Shown here in pieces: positions 16,207-25,936 of a stretch of 57,260 bases of DNA. A model generated the notes under the pieces. That model saw only the letters and a list, made by a program, of their open reading frames with translations. It was not told where the DNA came from and ran no database searches. The stretch is taken from the NCBI GenBank assembly GCA_018433945.1, contig JAHDQF010000025.1:1-57260 (forward strand), read 5' to 3'. Both the position numbers and the translations under genes were made by a program. Each line of letters begins with the position of its first letter. The stretch's first letter is position 1. The DNA is from Proteiniphilum sp. (GTDB lineage Bacteria > Bacteroidota > Bacteroidia > Bacteroidales > Dysgonomonadaceae).

Positions 16207-17289
16207 TCAGATATATTCATCACCGTAGCGGAACTTGACATCCGTCACGAAGTGCTTGATGCGCTGTTCTTCACTTTTTTTGCATATCAGCAGCACGTTA
16301 TCCGACTCTGCCACAATATAGTCATCGAGTCCCTGAAGCACCACCAGCTTGTCATCACTCATTGCCACAATGTTGTCGGTGCTTTCAATATACAACGTTT
16401 TGCAGTTCAGTTGGGCATTGTTATCGCTGTCGCGTTGTGATACCTCGTGCAAGGCTCCCCAGGTTCCCAGGTCGCTCCAGCCGAAATCGGAGATATTCAC
16501 GTAAACATTGTCCGCTTTCTCCAGTATCCCGTAATCGATGGAAATATTGGGACAGAAAGGAAAGGTCTCATCAACAAACTGTTTCTCACGTGGGGTATTG
16601 AAAAGCGCTTTGCCCTCATCGAACTTCTGAACCACATCGGGGAGATATTCCCTGAACGCATTCAGGATGCTGTTTACATTCCAGAGGAAGATACCTGAGT
16701 TCCACATAAACTCGCCGCTCTCCAGAAACTTCTTGGCCAGCTCCAGGTCGGGTTTCTCGGTGAAAGCCTTCACCTTTTCAATCCCCTCACAATTGTTACC
16801 ATCCACCTGGATATATCCGTAGCCGGTCTCGGGACGGCTTGGCCTGATGCCCAGGGTGAGCAGCACAGGGTTCTCCTCCACAAAGGCCAGTCCTTTACGC
16901 ATGTCAGCCACAAAGAGATCCTCTTTTAAGATCAGGTGATCGGAAGGGGCTACAATGATGTTTGCTTCCGGATCGACCGCATGAATGCGGTAGGAGGCAA
17001 AAGCGATGGCAGGAGCTGTATTGCGCCGCAACGGCTCCAGCAGCAACTGATTCTCGCTGAGCTCAGGAAGCTGCTGACGGGTCATCCCGGCGTAAGCATC
17101 GTTGGTGACGATATAGATATTTTCCAGTGGAACAATCTTTCTGAATCTGTCGTAAGTACTTTGCAACAGTGATCGTCCGGTGCCAAAGAAATCCAGAAAC
17201 TGTTTTGGTTTGTCCTCTTTACTGAACGGCCAGAAACGACTGCCAACACCGCCGCTCATGATCACACAATAATTATGATTGTTTCGCAT
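16207..17289 (-). CDS. manC: Mannose-1-phosphate guanylyltransferase
   Basis: Makes GDP-mannose from mannose 1-phosphate and GTP, for surface glycans. 360 residues, the short form without the C-terminal phosphomannose isomerase domain. The nucleotide-binding signature is near the start: VIMSGGVGSRFWPFS (9-23) followed by KPKQFLD. Further marks are LLEPLRRNTAPAIAFASY, VAPSDHLI and GYIQ, and the sugar-binding ETGYGYI and AFTEKP. It is transcribed towards asnB and the two genes abut tail to tail. Probably monocistronic. Confidence 0.9.
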   Translation of the reverse strand: MRNNHNYCVIMSGGVGSRFWPFSKEDKPKQFLDFFGTGRSLLQSTYDRFRKIVPLENIYIVTNDAYAGMTRQQLPELSENQLLLEPLRRNTAPAIAFASYRIHAVDPEANIIVAPSDHLILKEDLFVADMRKGLAFVEENPVLLTLGIRPSRPETGYGYIQVDGNNCEGIEKVKAFTEKPDLELAKKFLESGEFMWNSGIFLWNVNSILNAFREYLPDVVQKFDEGKALFNTPREKQFVDETFPFCPNISIDYGILEKADNVYVNISDFGWSDLGTWGALHEVSQRDSDNNAQLNCKTLYIESTDNIVAMSDDKLVVLQGLDDYIVAESDNVLLICKKSEEQRIKHFVTDVKFRYGDEYI

Positions 17290-17509
17290 ATCTAAGATTT
17301 ATATGATTGATAAAAAAGGGATATCCGCTTCTGCCATGTCACATCTGTCTCCTCTTGAAACTAAATAAATAACACCTTTTTATGACATTTTGTTTCCTCA
17401 ACGTCCAATTGCTCCTTAAAGATACAAAACTTATCGAAAGCGAAGTAGAAATGCCTGTTCTATCTTGCAAAAAAATGGTGGTTGGCTTTCATTATCATAA
17501 AAAAATAGC

Positions 17510-17517
17510 TACTTTTG
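17510..17517 (+). promoter_or_regulatory. -7 box for tRNA-Leu
   Basis: TACTTTTG fits TAnnTTTG and lies 18 nt before the tRNA. No clear -33 TTG at the usual distance; TTTC at 17487-17490 is the nearest candidate. Confidence 0.5.
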
Positions 17518-17535
17518 CAGGCACATTTCAGCAAT

Positions 17536-17619
17536 GCCCAGATGGCGGAATTGGTAGACGCGCTGGTCTCAAACACCAGTGGATTCACTTCCATGCCGGT
17601 TCGATCCCGGCTCTGGGTA
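17536..17619 (+). tRNA. tRNA-Leu (CAA)
   Basis: A class II tRNA with long variable arm. Acceptor GCCCAGA (17536-17542) pairs with TCTGGGT (17612-17618, one G-U), discriminator A at 17619. Anticodon stem CTGGT/ACCAG encloses loop CTCAAAC, giving anticodon CAA (reads UUG). T arm GCCGGTTCGATCCCGGC. CCA is not encoded. Confidence 0.95.
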
Positions 17620-17636
17620 CAGGTGAAGGATCACTT

Positions 17637-17671
17637 AGTCCCTGTAATCAATTTGGTTACAGGGACTTTCT
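17637..17671 (+). terminator. Intrinsic terminator of tRNA-Leu
   Basis: AGTCCCTGTAA (17637-17647) pairs with TTACAGGGACT (17657-17667) around a 9-nt loop, followed by a T-rich tail. The stem is perfect over 11 bp. Confidence 0.8.
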
Positions 17672-17696
17672 TATAACCGGAGTCACAAAATAGTCG

Positions 17697-17720
17697 CAAA
17701 AAAAACCACCCCGAAGGATG
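17697..17720 (-). terminator. Intrinsic terminator of eno
   Basis: Read on the minus strand: CCATCC, loop TTCG, GGGTGG (one U-G pair), then a run of eight T residues. It lies 28 nt past the eno stop codon. Confidence 0.8.
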
Positions 17721-17747
17721 GCTTTTCACATATGATCAGAGATCAGT

Positions 17748-19055
<1,308 letters not shown>

Positions 19056-19124
19056 CTATGTTGTATGCTAAGCAATTATCTGATAAGATGATACCAGAAA
19101 CAGTTCTGATGAAAAATCTGCATG

Positions 19125-19132
19125 CAAAGATA
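19125..19132 (-). promoter_or_regulatory. -7 box for eno
   Basis: Minus-strand TATCTTTG, a perfect TAnnTTTG, 94 nt before the eno ATG. No convincing -33 TTG upstream of it. Confidence 0.55.
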
Positions 19133-19222
19133 CATTTTTTTTGCGAATCAGAGGGCTTGAAACGGGAAAGTTAGGTTAAAGGATAATAACGGAAGAGAAG
19201 CGTTCCTCGTCGTGGAGATGGA

Positions 19223-19834
19223 TCAGGCTCCGCCTGCGTTCACCGTGGTAATCAGCACACTCAGGTTGGATGTGAGCAGCTTTACCGAGATGGCCATCAG
19301 GATTACGCCAAAAAACTTGCGGAGGATGTAGGCGCCGCTCTCACCCAGAAGTTTCTTCACCAGGTCGAGGTAGCGCAGCACCAGGTAAACAATCGCCATA
19401 TTGAGGAGGACTGCCAGGATGATGTTGATGGCATGGTACTCTGCTCGCATGGAGAGAAGCGTGGTAAAGCTCCCGGGACCGGCGATAAGGGGAAAGACAA
19501 CCGGGAACAGTGTCGAAGAGTTGTCGGAATTGGTACTGTCGTTCCTGAAGATCTCCACACCAAAAATCATCTCGATGGAGAGGATCAGCAAGACAATAGC
19601 CCCAGCCACCGCGAATGCCGATATGTCGAGTTGAAAGAGCTTCAGGATCCACTCACCCACGAAGAGAAACCCGACCAGAATGATCAGCGAATAGAAAGCG
19701 GCCTTTCCCGGGTTGATTGACTTGTTCTGGCTCCTCAGATTCAAAAAGATGGGCACGGAACCGGTCACATCAATAATGGCGAACAGAACCAAAAAAGCAC
19801 TGATTATCTCAACTACGCTAAAAACCAACATCAT
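19223..19834 (-). CDS. MarC/SnatA-family inner-membrane protein
   Basis: 203 residues with about six hydrophobic segments. The family marks are clear: FLVLFAIIDVTGSVPIFLNL at the N-terminus (the DPxGxxPxFL block) and PVVFPLIAGPGSFTTLLSM in the middle (the PLxxGPGxI block). Members are annotated MarC or NAAT transporters; the substrate is uncertain, and despite the name no antibiotic resistance role should be assumed. The start overlaps the end of the upstream OmpH/Skp-like gene by 4 nt, so the two are translationally coupled in a three-gene leftward operon. Confidence 0.85.
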   Translation of the reverse strand: MMLVFSVVEIISAFLVLFAIIDVTGSVPIFLNLRSQNKSINPGKAAFYSLIILVGFLFVGEWILKLFQLDISAFAVAGAIVLLILSIEMIFGVEIFRNDSTNSDNSSTLFPVVFPLIAGPGSFTTLLSMRAEYHAINIILAVLLNMAIVYLVLRYLDLVKKLLGESGAYILRKFFGVILMAISVKLLTSNLSVLITTVNAGGA

Positions 19835-20475
19835 TTTTTCCCTTCTTCCGGCCTGGCAGTTGCGGTAGCGGGTCCGTAACGGCTGTTCAGGAAAGTGATC
19901 ACCTCGTTGGTGATGTCATACTTCTTATCGGCATATAACACGGTACTGGTGGTGCGGTTGCTGAAAATAATCTCATAAGGCTTATCCTTGCTGAACTCAA
20001 TCATCCTTGCTTTGATGGTATCCTCCATCTGGATATTCAGCTTCTCCTGCTCCAGCATAAACTCCTGCGTGAGACGCTCGGCCAGTTGCTGATACTCCTG
20101 GTTCATCTGCAAAATCCGTTCCTGTTCCTGCTGCGCTCTTTGCTGGCTCAGGAAAGCATTGTTGCGCAGCTTGCGTTCAAACTCCTGGGCAGCCGAATTG
20201 ATCTGGCTCTGCCGTTGGTTGAGGGTAGCACGGGTGCTCTCCTCTTTCCGTAACAGAGATTCATTCAGATCTTTCGCGAAGTTGTAGTTCATCAGGAGGG
20301 AATCCACATTCACATAGGCTATTGGCAGGGTCACCGACGAGTCGTTCAACAACATGGAGAGATCATTACCGGAGCTCTTACCGGAGGATTTACCGTCAGT
20401 GAAGTGCAGGATATAAAGGACAATAAGGGCAACCGCCAGCACACCGCTGACGATGTAAGGAATAGAATTCTTCAT
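19831..20475 (-). CDS. OmpH/Skp-like membrane-anchored periplasmic protein
   Basis: 214 residues. An N-terminal membrane anchor (SIPYIVSGVLAVALIVLYIL) is followed by a Ser/Gly linker and an OmpH/Skp domain: IAYVNVDSLLMNYNFAKDL opens it, then a long Gln/Glu-rich coiled coil (about 80-165; QRAQQEQERILQMNQEYQQL), and the closing part YDITNEVITFLNSRYG. In the family this forms tentacle-like trimers that hold unfolded outer-membrane proteins. The uncleaved-looking anchor is a difference from soluble Skp. It sits between a small membrane protein gene and marC in one operon, an arrangement that suggests an envelope role. Confidence 0.8.
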   Translation of the reverse strand: MKNSIPYIVSGVLAVALIVLYILHFTDGKSSGKSSGNDLSMLLNDSSVTLPIAYVNVDSLLMNYNFAKDLNESLLRKEESTRATLNQRQSQINSAAQEFERKLRNNAFLSQQRAQQEQERILQMNQEYQQLAERLTQEFMLEQEKLNIQMEDTIKARMIEFSKDKPYEIIFSNRTTSTVLYADKKYDITNEVITFLNSRYGPATATARPEEGKK

Positions 20476-20485
20476 TGCAACGGAT

Positions 20486-20707
20486 TTATAAATTTTCAGA
20501 TCTTAGCAATTTCTCTATTGGACTCTCTCTTTGGCTCATTTCAGCATCCTGCGATGTGGCACAGTGAATACCCCTGTCCTGCATTGCCTGACACTCTCCA
20601 ATGTGAAGGCTCGGGAAAGTACCCTTGCGGGAGAAGAAAACACGCACCCCCATGAGCAGGATAGCGATGAACAGTATGACAATTCCTATCAGTACAATTT
20701 TTATCAT
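20486..20707 (-). CDS. Small single-span membrane protein, uncharacterised Bacteroidota family
   Basis: 73 residues: one N-terminal membrane span (IKIVLIGIVILFIAILLMGV) followed by a short conserved-looking soluble part, FFSRKGTFPSLHIGECQAM and RGIHCATSQDAEM. I recall similar small proteins in other Bacteroidota with the F-P-x-x-H-I-G and R-G-I-x-C features, without a known function. It is the first gene of the operon with the OmpH/Skp-like protein (10 nt downstream) and MarC. The -7 box at 20729-20736 supports this start. Confidence 0.7.
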   Translation of the reverse strand: MIKIVLIGIVILFIAILLMGVRVFFSRKGTFPSLHIGECQAMQDRGIHCATSQDAEMSQRESPIEKLLRSENL

Positions 20708-20728
20708 GTTATCTGTTTTTTAATGCCG

Positions 20729-20736
20729 CAAAGATA
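20729..20736 (-). promoter_or_regulatory. -7 box of the small protein-OmpH-MarC operon
   Basis: Minus-strand TATCTTTG, 21 nt before the ATG at 20707. No firm -33 element. Confidence 0.55.
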
Positions 20737-20849
20737 GTCCAATTAGACCATTAAACAGCACTTTTTCGCCTTAAAGATGCTAAATATTTTGTCCAGTTGC
20801 AAATTTTATCCTATTTTTATCCTCTACTTAACCATCAAAAAGAAACGAG

Positions 20850-22304
20850 ATGACAACCATCAAGGAATTACAACCCACAGCCGTTTGGCGTTACTTCCAC
20901 GACATCACCCAAATACCAAGGCCTTCGAAAAAAGAGGAGAAGATACTGGCTTATCTGCTCAACTTTGCGAAAGAGCATCAGCTGGAGGCGAAGCAGGATC
21001 AGGCGGGAAACATCGTGATCACCAAGCCGGCAACGCCGGGAAGAGAAGAGGCACCCACGGTAATCCTGCAATCGCACGTAGATATGGTCTGCGAAAAGAA
21101 TGCCGGCGTGGAGCATGATTTTGACAACGATCCCATTGAGACCATCATTGAGGGTGACTGGATCAGGGCCAACGGCACCACCCTTGGCGCTGACAATGGT
21201 ATTGGCGTTGCCGCACAACTGGCGGTACTGGCGGCCGACGATATTGCACACGGTAAAATTGAAGCACTTTTCACGGTCGATGAAGAGACCGGACTCACCG
21301 GAGCCAACTCACTCGGCAAAGAGTTCCTCACCGGTCCCATCCTGATCAACCTCGATACGGAAGAGGAGGGGGAGATTTACATTGGCTGTGCCGGCGGAAA
21401 AGGTACGCGGGCCTATTTCAAATACAAGGAAAAAGAAACACCAAAGGGCTATTTCTGGTTCCGGACAGAGGTGAAAGGTCTCCGTGGCGGTCATTCCGGC
21501 AGTGACATCAACAAGGGTTTTGGCAATGCCAACAAGATCCTGGCCCGTTTTCTCTACTCCCTCACGCGCAAGAAATATGGCATGGTTCTCTCAGAGATTG
21601 GCGGCGGCAACCTGCACAATGCCATCCCGCGTGAAGCATACGCGCTGGTGGGGGTGAAAGCGAAGTACAAGGAGGAGATCAGGGTGAAGATCAACGCTTT
21701 TCTGGCTGACCTGCGCGAAGAGTATAAAAATAGCGAGCCGAACCTCAATCTGCTGCTTGAGTCGGCACAGATCCCATCGAAGGTGATCAACCGAAAAACG
21801 GCCGAACGGCTGATACTCTCGCTCACAGCCTGTCCACATGGGGTGATCGGTATGAGCAGCGATATTGAGGGGCTGGTGGAGACCTCTACCAATCTGGCAT
21901 CGGTGAAGATGCTACCCAATCATAGCATCGAGGTAGGTACCAGTCAGCGCAGCTCTGTGGAATCACAGAAACGGTATGTGGTGAGCATGGTCTCCTCACT
22001 CTTCACACTGGCAGGTGCCAGGGTGACACATAACGAGGGGTACCCGGGATGGAAGCCCAACCCGGAATCGGCGATCCTGAAACTGGCAAAAGAGGAATAC
22101 CGGAAGCTCTACGGCAAAGAGCCGGAAGTGAAAGCCATTCACGCGGGACTGGAATGCGGGCTCTTCCTGGAGAAGTATCCCACGCTCGACATGATCTCCA
22201 TCGGACCGGAGATGACCGATGTGCACTCTCCCGACGAGAAGATGCAGATCTCCTCGGTAGGTAAATTCTGGGATTTCCTGGTCAAGATCCTGGAAGCGGT
22301 GTAA
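20850..22304 (+). CDS. pepD: Aminoacyl-histidine dipeptidase (peptidase D, M20C)
   Basis: Cytosolic dinuclear-zinc dipeptidase that cleaves Xaa-His and other dipeptides. 484 residues, normal for PepD. Metal and catalytic residues are in place: H76 and D78 (QSHVDMVCEKN), D115 (TLGADNGIGVA), the catalytic E145 and metal-binding E146 (TVDEETGLTGA), plus LINLDTEEEGEIYIGCAGG and RGGHSGSDI in the lid domain, and HAGLECGLF near the C-terminus. Single gene with the nuclease gene 22 nt after its stop, probably co-transcribed. Confidence 0.93.
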   Translation: MTTIKELQPTAVWRYFHDITQIPRPSKKEEKILAYLLNFAKEHQLEAKQDQAGNIVITKPATPGREEAPTVILQSHVDMVCEKNAGVEHDFDNDPIETIIEGDWIRANGTTLGADNGIGVAAQLAVLAADDIAHGKIEALFTVDEETGLTGANSLGKEFLTGPILINLDTEEEGEIYIGCAGGKGTRAYFKYKEKETPKGYFWFRTEVKGLRGGHSGSDINKGFGNANKILARFLYSLTRKKYGMVLSEIGGGNLHNAIPREAYALVGVKAKYKEEIRVKINAFLADLREEYKNSEPNLNLLLESAQIPSKVINRKTAERLILSLTACPHGVIGMSSDIEGLVETSTNLASVKMLPNHSIEVGTSQRSSVESQKRYVVSMVSSLFTLAGARVTHNEGYPGWKPNPESAILKLAKEEYRKLYGKEPEVKAIHAGLECGLFLEKYPTLDMISIGPEMTDVHSPDEKMQISSVGKFWDFLVKILEAV

Positions 22305-22326
22305 CCTTGCTTTCACTGCTGCGGTG

Positions 22327-23361
22327 ATGAAACGGCTACTCTGCTCATGCTGCATCTGCTGGCTGGCATCTGCCACCCTCCTGTTCCCTCAGGAACCCTT
22401 TAGGGTGATGTTCTACAATGTGGAGAATCTTTTTGATACACAAAATGATTCGCTGAAAGAGGATGAGCAGTTTTTACCGGAAGGGTTCATGCACTGGAGA
22501 CCCTATAAATATTGGGAGAAGCTGCGCAACCTCACCCGGGTGATCACTGCTGTGGGGGAGATGCACTCCCCGGCATTGATTGGATTGTGCGAGGTGGAAA
22601 ACGACAGTGTGTTGTTCGACCTCACAAAACGTTCTCCCCTACGGGCACAGGGGTATGAATATCTTGTCACCGACTCACCCGATGAACGGGGCATTGATGT
22701 GGCACTTTTATATCAGCCACATCAATTCCGGCTGTTGGAGAGATGCGAATATGAGATCAACTTCCGGCAACGGGACAGAAGGCCTACACGCAACATCCTG
22801 CATGTGGCAGGAGAAGTCATCAATGGGAAAATCATTGACCTCTTTATTTGCCACTTCCCCTCGCGCAGTGAGGGACGAGAGGTGTCTGAACCGGCACGCA
22901 TCGACGCTGCAGCCCTGTTGCGAAGAAAGTGTGACAGCATCTTCAACTCACGTGAAAGCGCTCACATCCTGATCATGGGCGATTTCAACGACAATCCTGA
23001 AGAGAAAAGTCTCTCACAGGTGCTTGCTGCAAAAAGATCTGATGGCTCCCCGCAACATGATGAGCTTTACAACCTCTTCTATTCCTTCGACTCTAAGGGA
23101 GAAAAAGGCACCTACAAGTATCAGGGAAGATGGGAGATCTTCGATCAGTTCATCGTGAGTGGCAACCTCCTGACGGGGGATGGCGGCATCACTGTAAAAA
23201 AAAACAGTGCGGAAATCTTCAGCGCCCCGTTTCTGCTGGAAGAGGATAAGCGCTACTACGGCATGAAGCCTTTCCGCACCAGCCAGGGACCGCGCTATCT
23301 GGGTGGGTTCAGTGATCACCTGCCCATCAGGATGGATTTGATCATCCATCTGCAAGAATAG
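22327..23361 (+). CDS. Secreted endonuclease/exonuclease/phosphatase-family protein
   Basis: 344 residues. A hydrophobic signal sequence (LLCSCCICWLASATLLFP) precedes an EEP fold. Core motifs are FYNVENLFD, IGLCEVEN (metal-binding Glu), the catalytic His in FICHFPSR, IMGDFND (Asp and Asn of the active site) and GGFSDHLPIRMDL (terminal catalytic Asp-His). The substrate could be DNA, RNA or a phosphoester; Bacteroidota have many such exported nucleases. ATG 22327 is chosen over the GTG at 22324. The cysteines at the signal-peptide end could form a lipobox (CSC), but no clear [LV]xxC with a following small residue is seen. Confidence 0.85.
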   Translation: MKRLLCSCCICWLASATLLFPQEPFRVMFYNVENLFDTQNDSLKEDEQFLPEGFMHWRPYKYWEKLRNLTRVITAVGEMHSPALIGLCEVENDSVLFDLTKRSPLRAQGYEYLVTDSPDERGIDVALLYQPHQFRLLERCEYEINFRQRDRRPTRNILHVAGEVINGKIIDLFICHFPSRSEGREVSEPARIDAAALLRRKCDSIFNSRESAHILIMGDFNDNPEEKSLSQVLAAKRSDGSPQHDELYNLFYSFDSKGEKGTYKYQGRWEIFDQFIVSGNLLTGDGGITVKKNSAEIFSAPFLLEEDKRYYGMKPFRTSQGPRYLGGFSDHLPIRMDLIIHLQE

Positions 23362-23486
23362 AAAATAGTGAATAGCGATGCTTTTTTGATGCCCGGTTCT
23401 GACAAGTTTAAGTGATTATCCACTCCTAAACATTTTTTAGGATAAAAGTATATCTTAAATAACCGGATTCTCTCACAAATAAATTA

Positions 23487-23494
23487 TACATTTG
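23487..23494 (+). promoter_or_regulatory. -7 box for tatA
   Basis: TACATTTG, 53 nt before the tatA ATG. The -33 position is not convincing. Confidence 0.45.
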
Positions 23495-23546
23495 CAAGAT
23501 GAATCCAACGGATTATATACAACAAACAAATAAATAATCAAGATCT

Positions 23547-23753
23547 ATGAATCCACTGCTAATTAATTTAAACGGATGGGAGATACCCATCATTGTACTG
23601 GTGATACTCATCCTTTTCGGGGGGAAAAAAATACCTGAGTTCATGAAAGGACTGGGAAAAGGAATCAACAGCTTCAAGAAGGGGTTGAACGATATTGAGG
23701 AAGATATCAAGGCTGACACCACAGACAGCCACTCGACAAACGATATGAAGTAA
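23547..23753 (+). CDS. tatA: Twin-arginine translocase subunit TatA/TatE
   Basis: Forms the pore-like oligomer for export of folded proteins. 68 residues: a short N-terminal membrane helix (EIPIIVLVILILFGGKKIPEF, about 12-32, with the FGGKKIPE hinge that defines the family), an amphipathic helix with Lys on one face (MKGLGKGINSFKKGL) and an acidic tail. tatC follows after 126 nt, as in many Bacteroidota. No TatB was found in the window; in such genomes a TatA-like protein often does both jobs. Confidence 0.93.
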   Translation: MNPLLINLNGWEIPIIVLVILILFGGKKIPEFMKGLGKGINSFKKGLNDIEEDIKADTTDSHSTNDMK

Positions 23754-23879
23754 CCATCCGGCCTGTTTCTTTTTAAGAACAGACACTCATTTTTTTATCA
23801 GACGTCCTCTTTTTCAGGTGCAGCCGCTCTAAATAAGCAGGTTGTACCCGATAAGCTGAACCTATAGCGCAGCGTTTAC

Positions 23880-24707
23880 ATGGCAGAGAAAGAAATGTCC
23901 TTTTGGGATCATCTGGAGGAGTTCAGGTGGACACTGATTCGCATCATTATCGCAGTAGTCTCTTTCTCTGCAGTAGGTTTTATCCTGATACCCAGGATAT
24001 TCGACAGCGTGATCCTGGCTGCCCGCTCATCAGACTTCATCACCTACCGTCTCCTTGAAAAAGCAGGCGAGTTCATCCCATTCCTGCCCGACTTTTCTGC
24101 AGAATCATTCGAAGTGGAGATCCTCAACATCAGCATGACCACACAGTTCATGACCTACATCTCCACCTCAATGGCTTTTGGTCTGCTCTGCACCATCCCC
24201 TACATCCTGTACGAACTGTGGAAGTTTGTCAGCCCCGCACTCTATGAGAATGAGGCCAAAGGGGTGAAGACCGCTTTCGGTTTCGGCGGTTTAATGTTCG
24301 TGATGGGTTGCCTGATGGGTTACTTCGTGGTCTTCCCGCTGATATTCCGCTTTCTGATCACCTTTGAGTTGAGCGAATCCATTGAGAACATGATCTCGCT
24401 CGACTCCTACATGAGCAACTTCTACACCCTTATCCTGATCATGGGGCTGGTCTTTGAGCTGCCCCTCGTCTTCTGGCTGCTCTCGAACCTGGGTCTGGTT
24501 TACAGACCTTTCTTCCGCAAATACCGCCGTCATGCGGTGGTGGGTGCACTCCTGGCAGCGGCGCTGATCACCCCTTCGGGTGATCCTTTCTCACTGTTCG
24601 TCGTTTCTGTCCCCATCTACATGCTCTGGGAGATCAGCGCTTTCATGGTGAAGAAAGAGCCACCGGAAGAGGAAGAAGATGAAAATCTACCAGCTCTCTT
24701 TGAATAA
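23880..24707 (+). CDS. tatC: Twin-arginine translocase subunit TatC
   Basis: The signal-peptide receptor of the Tat translocon. 275 residues with six membrane helices. It begins MAEKEMSFWDHLEEFRWTLIRI, the conserved cytosolic xxxHLxELRxRL region that binds the twin-arginine motif (here HLEEFRWTL). Later marks are FVSPALYENEAKGVK, the cytoplasmic loop with Pro-Leu-xx-GLxYE, and a helix-rich C-terminus ending in an acidic tail (PPEEEEDENLPALFE). Bacteroidota TatC often carry a long first periplasmic loop, and this one does (about 48-95). Convergent with ridA. Confidence 0.93.
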   Translation: MAEKEMSFWDHLEEFRWTLIRIIIAVVSFSAVGFILIPRIFDSVILAARSSDFITYRLLEKAGEFIPFLPDFSAESFEVEILNISMTTQFMTYISTSMAFGLLCTIPYILYELWKFVSPALYENEAKGVKTAFGFGGLMFVMGCLMGYFVVFPLIFRFLITFELSESIENMISLDSYMSNFYTLILIMGLVFELPLVFWLLSNLGLVYRPFFRKYRRHAVVGALLAAALITPSGDPFSLFVVSVPIYMLWEISAFMVKKEPPEEEEDENLPALFE

Positions 24708-24726
24708 ATCATGCTACCGATTGTCA

Positions 24727-25107
24727 TCATCTGGCGGCGATCACCTCAATCTCCAACAGCGCGTTCTTAGGAAGTGCTTTCACTGCGAAAGCAGAGCGTG
24801 AAGGGAAAGAACCCTCGAACTGTGTGGCATAGACCTCGTTCATCTCGCCAAAGAGCGACATATCCTGCAGGAAGACGGTGGTCTTGACAACCTGTTCCAT
24901 TGTCACCCCGGCAGCTGCCAGCACCGCCCGGATGTTGGCAAATATCTGCCCGGTCTGCTCCCGGACTCCCCCGGGTACCAGCTCACCCGTAGCCGGATCA
25001 ATTGGCAGCATGCCCGATAAGAACAGCATTCCGTTCATCTCAACCGCCTGACTGTATGGTCCAATGACCGCCGGTGCATCTGTTGTGGAAATAATTCTCT
25101 TTTGCAT
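24727..25107 (-). CDS. ridA: RidA-family 2-iminopropanoate deaminase
   Basis: Hydrolyses reactive enamine/imine intermediates released by PLP enzymes. 126 residues, normal length. Signature: IGPYSQAVEMNGMLFLSGMLPIDP at the start, ANIRAVLAAAGVTMEQVVKTTVFL in the middle, and PSRSAFAVKALPKNALLEIEVIA at the end; the Arg (SRSA) and Glu (EIEVIA) that bind the substrate are present. Convergent with tatC (19 nt between stops); it may be read with nothing upstream, as 81 nt separate it from rlmB. Confidence 0.93.
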   Translation of the reverse strand: MQKRIISTTDAPAVIGPYSQAVEMNGMLFLSGMLPIDPATGELVPGGVREQTGQIFANIRAVLAAAGVTMEQVVKTTVFLQDMSLFGEMNEVYATQFEGSFPSRSAFAVKALPKNALLEIEVIAAR

Positions 25108-25150
25108 AATTGTTGATGTTAGCTGTAAGCAATAAGCTGTCTGCTTAAAT

Positions 25151-25177
25151 TCCTGAATCCTGACTCCTGACTCCTTG
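25151..25177. repeat. 7-bp tandem repeat, about 3.5 units
   Basis: TCCTGAA, TCCTGAC, TCCTGAC, then partial TCCTTG, in the 81-nt gap between rlmB and ridA. A short microsatellite of unknown use. Confidence 0.6.
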
Positions 25178-25188
25178 AACCATTGCTG

Positions 25189-25932
25189 TCAATGATTCAC
25201 ACCCCGTTGCCTTACTGCCTCGTAGATCAGTACGCCCGCAGCGACAGAGACATTGAGCGACTGGATGGTACCGAACTGCGGGATCTTCACCAGCTCATCG
25301 CTCACCCGTAAGTGGTCGGTAGCGACACCGCTATCTTCGGCACCCATCACAATGGCAACTGGTACCGTGAGATCAGACTCAGTATAAAATGCAGCAGCCT
25401 TTTCGGTAGCCGCCACCACTTTCACCCCGCTGTTCTTCAGAAAGATGATGGCCTCTTTCAGGCTCTGCTCACGACATACCGGAATGGAATGCAATGCGCC
25501 TGCCGAGGTTTTCACCGCATCGGCATTGACCGATACGCTGCCCCGTGCGGGGATCACAATGGCATCGACACCTGCCACCTCGCAGGTGCGGGCAATGGCT
25601 CCGAAGTTGCGCACATCGGTGAGCCCGTCGAGCAGCAGGAGCAGCGGAATCTTCCCCTGCTCATAGAGCAGCGGAATGATATGTTCCAACTGCTGGTAGG
25701 TAACTGCCGAGGTGAAAGCAATCACCCCCTGATGATTCTTGTGGGTGATACGATCGATCCGTTCCAGCGGTACACGTTGCATAGGGATCTCACGCTCCCG
25801 CAGGATCTGCTGCAGCTCCATGAAGAGCTCTCCCGAGAGCTCCCGCTTCACCAGCACCTTGTCAATATCTTTTCCAGCTTCAATCGCCTCTATTACGGCA
25901 CGAATGCCGAAGATCATCTCTTTTTCTTTCAT
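25189..25932 (-). CDS. rlmB: 23S rRNA (guanosine-2'-O)-methyltransferase RlmB (SpoU family)
   Basis: SAM-dependent 2'-O methylation of a guanosine in 23S rRNA (G2251 in E. coli numbering). 247 residues. An N-terminal RNA-binding substrate domain (IFGIRAVIEAIEAGKDIDKV) precedes the trefoil-knot SpoU domain with its three motifs: GLTDVRNFGAIARTCEVAGV, PVAIVMGAEDSGV and VKIPQFGTIQSLNVSVAAGV. It starts 4 nt after the recN stop and is the last gene of the leftward run porE-porD-recN-rlmB. Confidence 0.92.
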   Translation of the reverse strand: MKEKEMIFGIRAVIEAIEAGKDIDKVLVKRELSGELFMELQQILREREIPMQRVPLERIDRITHKNHQGVIAFTSAVTYQQLEHIIPLLYEQGKIPLLLLLDGLTDVRNFGAIARTCEVAGVDAIVIPARGSVSVNADAVKTSAGALHSIPVCREQSLKEAIIFLKNSGVKVVAATEKAAAFYTESDLTVPVAIVMGAEDSGVATDHLRVSDELVKIPQFGTIQSLNVSVAAGVLIYEAVRQRGVNH

Positions 25933-25936
25933 CTGT

